DNA of 64,000 nucleotides from Eremophila alpestris peregrina (Eukaryota; Chordata; Aves; Passeriformes; Alaudidae). A program made the position numbers and the translations under genes. The stretch lies in contig WMCF01000017.1 of the NCBI GenBank assembly GCA_009792885.1, positions 15,884,072 to 15,948,071 of the forward strand. Direction: 5' to 3'. How positions within the stretch are numbered: the first letter of the stretch is position 1; each line of letters opens with the position of its first letter. Under the pieces are notes generated by a model. It had not been told where the DNA came from. It saw nothing but the letters and a program-made list of their open reading frames with translations, and ran no database searches. Of the stretch, positions 61,576 through 64,000 are shown in pieces.

Positions 61576-62379
61576 AGATCATCTCTCAATATTTCTGCAG
61601 TTATTTTTCTTTTAGATAAAGTCCAATGACTAACTTTTACCTTTTAAATGGCTTAAACCAGGCCTTATTGTTCAAGCTCTTATTAGCAACCTGCCACTCT
61701 ATTATCTTCTTGAAATTAGTGTCCTGCCAAAATAAAGGAAAAATATGTGTTACTATATTTCTGCTCTCATCTTTCTCTTCACAACACTGAGTATTTCTCT
61801 TTTCAACACACTACCAAGTGCTTTAAAGTATTTCCTGGGAATTTTTTGATCAGGCCTCAATCTGAGTTTTGTCTCCAAATTGAATTAAACCTCAAATTCA
61901 AGACAAAGTGTTTACATTTCTGCATTTTGCTAGGTTTATCAAATCCAGGTTATCTTCTTCTGAATCTACCCAAATATTGTCTGTTTCCTACTATTTGCAA
62001 GGTATCCAAAGGACAAAAGTCAGGAAGGTTCTCCAAATGTTAAAAAAAAAAAAAAACAAAAATAATTGGTGAGTGATAATATCACATTAGTTAAGAGTAC
62101 AGATGAAGAAATATCTTAACTATGATTTGGTTTATAGAGACTTAATGAAACAAAATAAACACTGAAATCAATTGGATAAACCCTGAAAATAGCTTAGTCA
62201 CAGAACTTATATTCTAGACTACTATTTATAGTAAATGAACATTAAAAAATTAAATATATTGTATCATTGAACTAGGAATAAACAACTATGGATAATCCTA
62301 ACAGAAAACAATGGTTTTGTGCAAATAAAAATGCAGACAAACATACAGACATACTTTATATGTAAATAGGCAGGAATAC
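61576..62379. other. No gene seen
   Basis: Unique AT-rich DNA. A poly(A) run lies at 62042-62055. Confidence 0.55.
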
Positions 62380-62417
62380 GAAATAGTCATTTTAAGTCCC
62401 TTCCAACTGAAATAGTC
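62380..62417 (+). mobile_element. CR1 LINE 3'-end scrap
   Basis: TTTTAAGTCCCTTCCAACTG immediately before the TATTC array is the sense CR1 3' end. Only about 35 bases remain. Confidence 0.7.
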
Positions 62418-62474
62418 CTATTCTATTCTATTCTATTCTATTCTATTCTATTCTATTCTATTCTATTCCATTCT
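62418..62474. repeat. (TATTC)n pentanucleotide microsatellite
   Basis: About ten to eleven TTCTA units, almost perfect with one CCATT-type interruption at the right edge. It directly follows the CR1 3' end, consistent with growth from the ATTCTATG-like CR1 tail. Confidence 0.95.
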
Positions 62475-64000
62475 TCACATATTAAAAAAATCTTATTTTT
62501 ATATTTAAATATCACTTATGAAAACATGTGAAAGAGTAGAAAATGTTTAGAGTAGAAATCACTCTTAAAATGATAAAACCTAAGTATGAAACAATGATTG
62601 ACAGTCTGCAATAATCTTGTCTTAAAAAGTATTCAAGAAAACCTTCAAAATCAGAAAATCACAGACAGGTAATTTTGTGTTTTTTTCAGGGCACAGATAT
62701 TACATGGGCCTTGAGTGATGACCATTGTCCTGAAATACAGTTACCCTCCACTGAGAAGTGATAACTGCAGACTTTGTAGAGACTTTCTTTTTATGTGCAA
62801 TTTCATATCTATGGTATTAGAACTGATAATCTATATCTTGCTGGCATGTTAAAGATCTCAGATCCATATGAAAACAGATTTCTGGGGGTGGTAAGGCCCA
62901 GAGGGGAAGGATAGGATAAATAATGCCAGTAATCCCAAAGATACTTAAGAAATATTTCCCATGTTCAAAAGGTGTAATTTGTGTAAAGTTGATCAGCTGG
63001 AATATGACTGGTGAAACATAGAGAAATTGTTCAATTTTTCAGTGTTTGTAAAATCCTATAAAGAATATTCAGGGTAAAACTTCAGCAATATTTAATAGTT
63101 CTTTTCCTCCAAGTAGCACTTTGTGTAAGGTATCTGCACAACAACAACTGATTTGCAGCACCGTTTCCCTCTGATATTAAAAATAAACTCTTAAAAAGAC
63201 TGTCCCATGATGTACAAGCAGAAAAGAATTAATGCCAGATGACACCTTTTGAATAAGAGAATGGAAGCATAAATACATGTGAAGTACAGCTAAAATCTCT
63301 GAAAACCTTAACAAGATACCACTGTCTCTAATAAACACCTAGTCTGCTCAGTACGTAAGAATAGAGGAAAAATAAGTAAGAAAAAAACAAGGGAGTTTCT
63401 GATTCCCACAGCAGCTGGCAATATTAACTTAACAATCTCTCTTGGGGGCAGTTGTCTGCATGATATATCTTTTACAGGTTGAAGAAAAAATATTATTGGA
63501 GAGAGCCCTGGAAACAGGCATCAACTGTTCCATCCTACAGCAGGGACTACAATATGTTTTTAATGTGTTTATTCCAAGCAATTGTAAATTTTAATATTAC
63601 TATTTTCATAGAGGGATTTTTGAAGCTCTGTAATTTCCAACTATTAATCTTTCATATTCTAAAAATATGGTAGATTCCAGAGTTACCAAAATATGCTTAA
63701 TATCACTGTGTTTGATATAACCTCTGCTTCCAGTTGATGCAAAACCCCTCAAAGCAAAGAAGTCTGTTGTGCCTTCTGAAAGAATAACAGAAATAACAAA
63801 TCATCCAGATGAAGTACCCTGACTCTGACTTCAAATCATAAAACAATGCAACAGAAGCAGTTGATTTGAAAGGAAGAAAGAAGGCATGAGTGTTGGATAA
63901 CATTGTGATCTGCAATTCTGGTAGCTTTCTTGGTGTTTTTTTTTCTTTATGCACTTGCTAAACTCCTTAATGCAGAGATAGTAAGGCTTACTATTGTTGT
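62475..64000. other. No gene seen
   Basis: Unique AT-rich DNA to the window edge. No repeat or convincing frame was recognised. Confidence 0.55.

Noticed and set aside
1..64000. tRNA, rRNA, mitochondrial insertions and bacterial-type operons
   Set aside because: No cloverleaf beyond the SINE-like motif at 16 kb, no rRNA-like block, no mitochondrial gene-like stretch and no operon-like gene order were seen.

Overview
The window looks like non-coding bird (avian) DNA, most likely from a songbird, and probably a gene-poor intergenic or intronic stretch. It is AT-rich and CpG-poor. It holds no open frame longer than about 157 codons, and the longest frames are either antisense to a retroposon or built from simple repeats. 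The recognisable dispersed repeats are CR1 LINE fragments of several ages and endogenous-retrovirus LTRs, which is the avian pattern; I saw no Alu or L1. Assignment to songbirds rests on the look of the LTRs and is an inference.

Layout. 0-4.7 kb: unique AT-rich DNA with one candidate 3'-terminal exon near 2.16 kb (strong splice acceptor, short open frame, AATAAA). 4.7-5.4 kb: a 5'-truncated CR1 on the minus strand. 5.4-14 kb: mostly unique. 14.0-14.5 kb: a minus CR1 with a trinucleotide repeat at each end. 15.8-16.4 kb: a segment that may be conserved, with a tRNA-SINE-like core. 17.3 kb: a short minus CR1. 21-24.6 kb: CR1 scraps plus several short protein-like frames on both strands. 31.7 kb: a 51-base poly(A). 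39.3 kb: a plus CR1 3' end with an internal deletion. 40.5-41.15 kb: a probable solo LTR, minus. 44.8-45.8 kb: the longest CR1 copy, with a decayed reverse-transcriptase domain. 51-52.3 kb: a second minus LTR and an adjoining GC-richer repeat-like tract. 52.9, 59.4 and 61.2 kb: further CR1 copies, one interrupted by a GA-rich array. 62.4 kb: a TATTC array on a CR1 tail.

No bacterial or operon-like organisation is present, and no intact gene could be supported. The most useful leads are the candidate exon near 2.16 kb, the tRNA-SINE-like element near 16 kb, the two LTRs that share the same terminal decamer and orientation, and several repeat-free segments that could be conserved regulatory DNA. 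I found no convincing new biological system.
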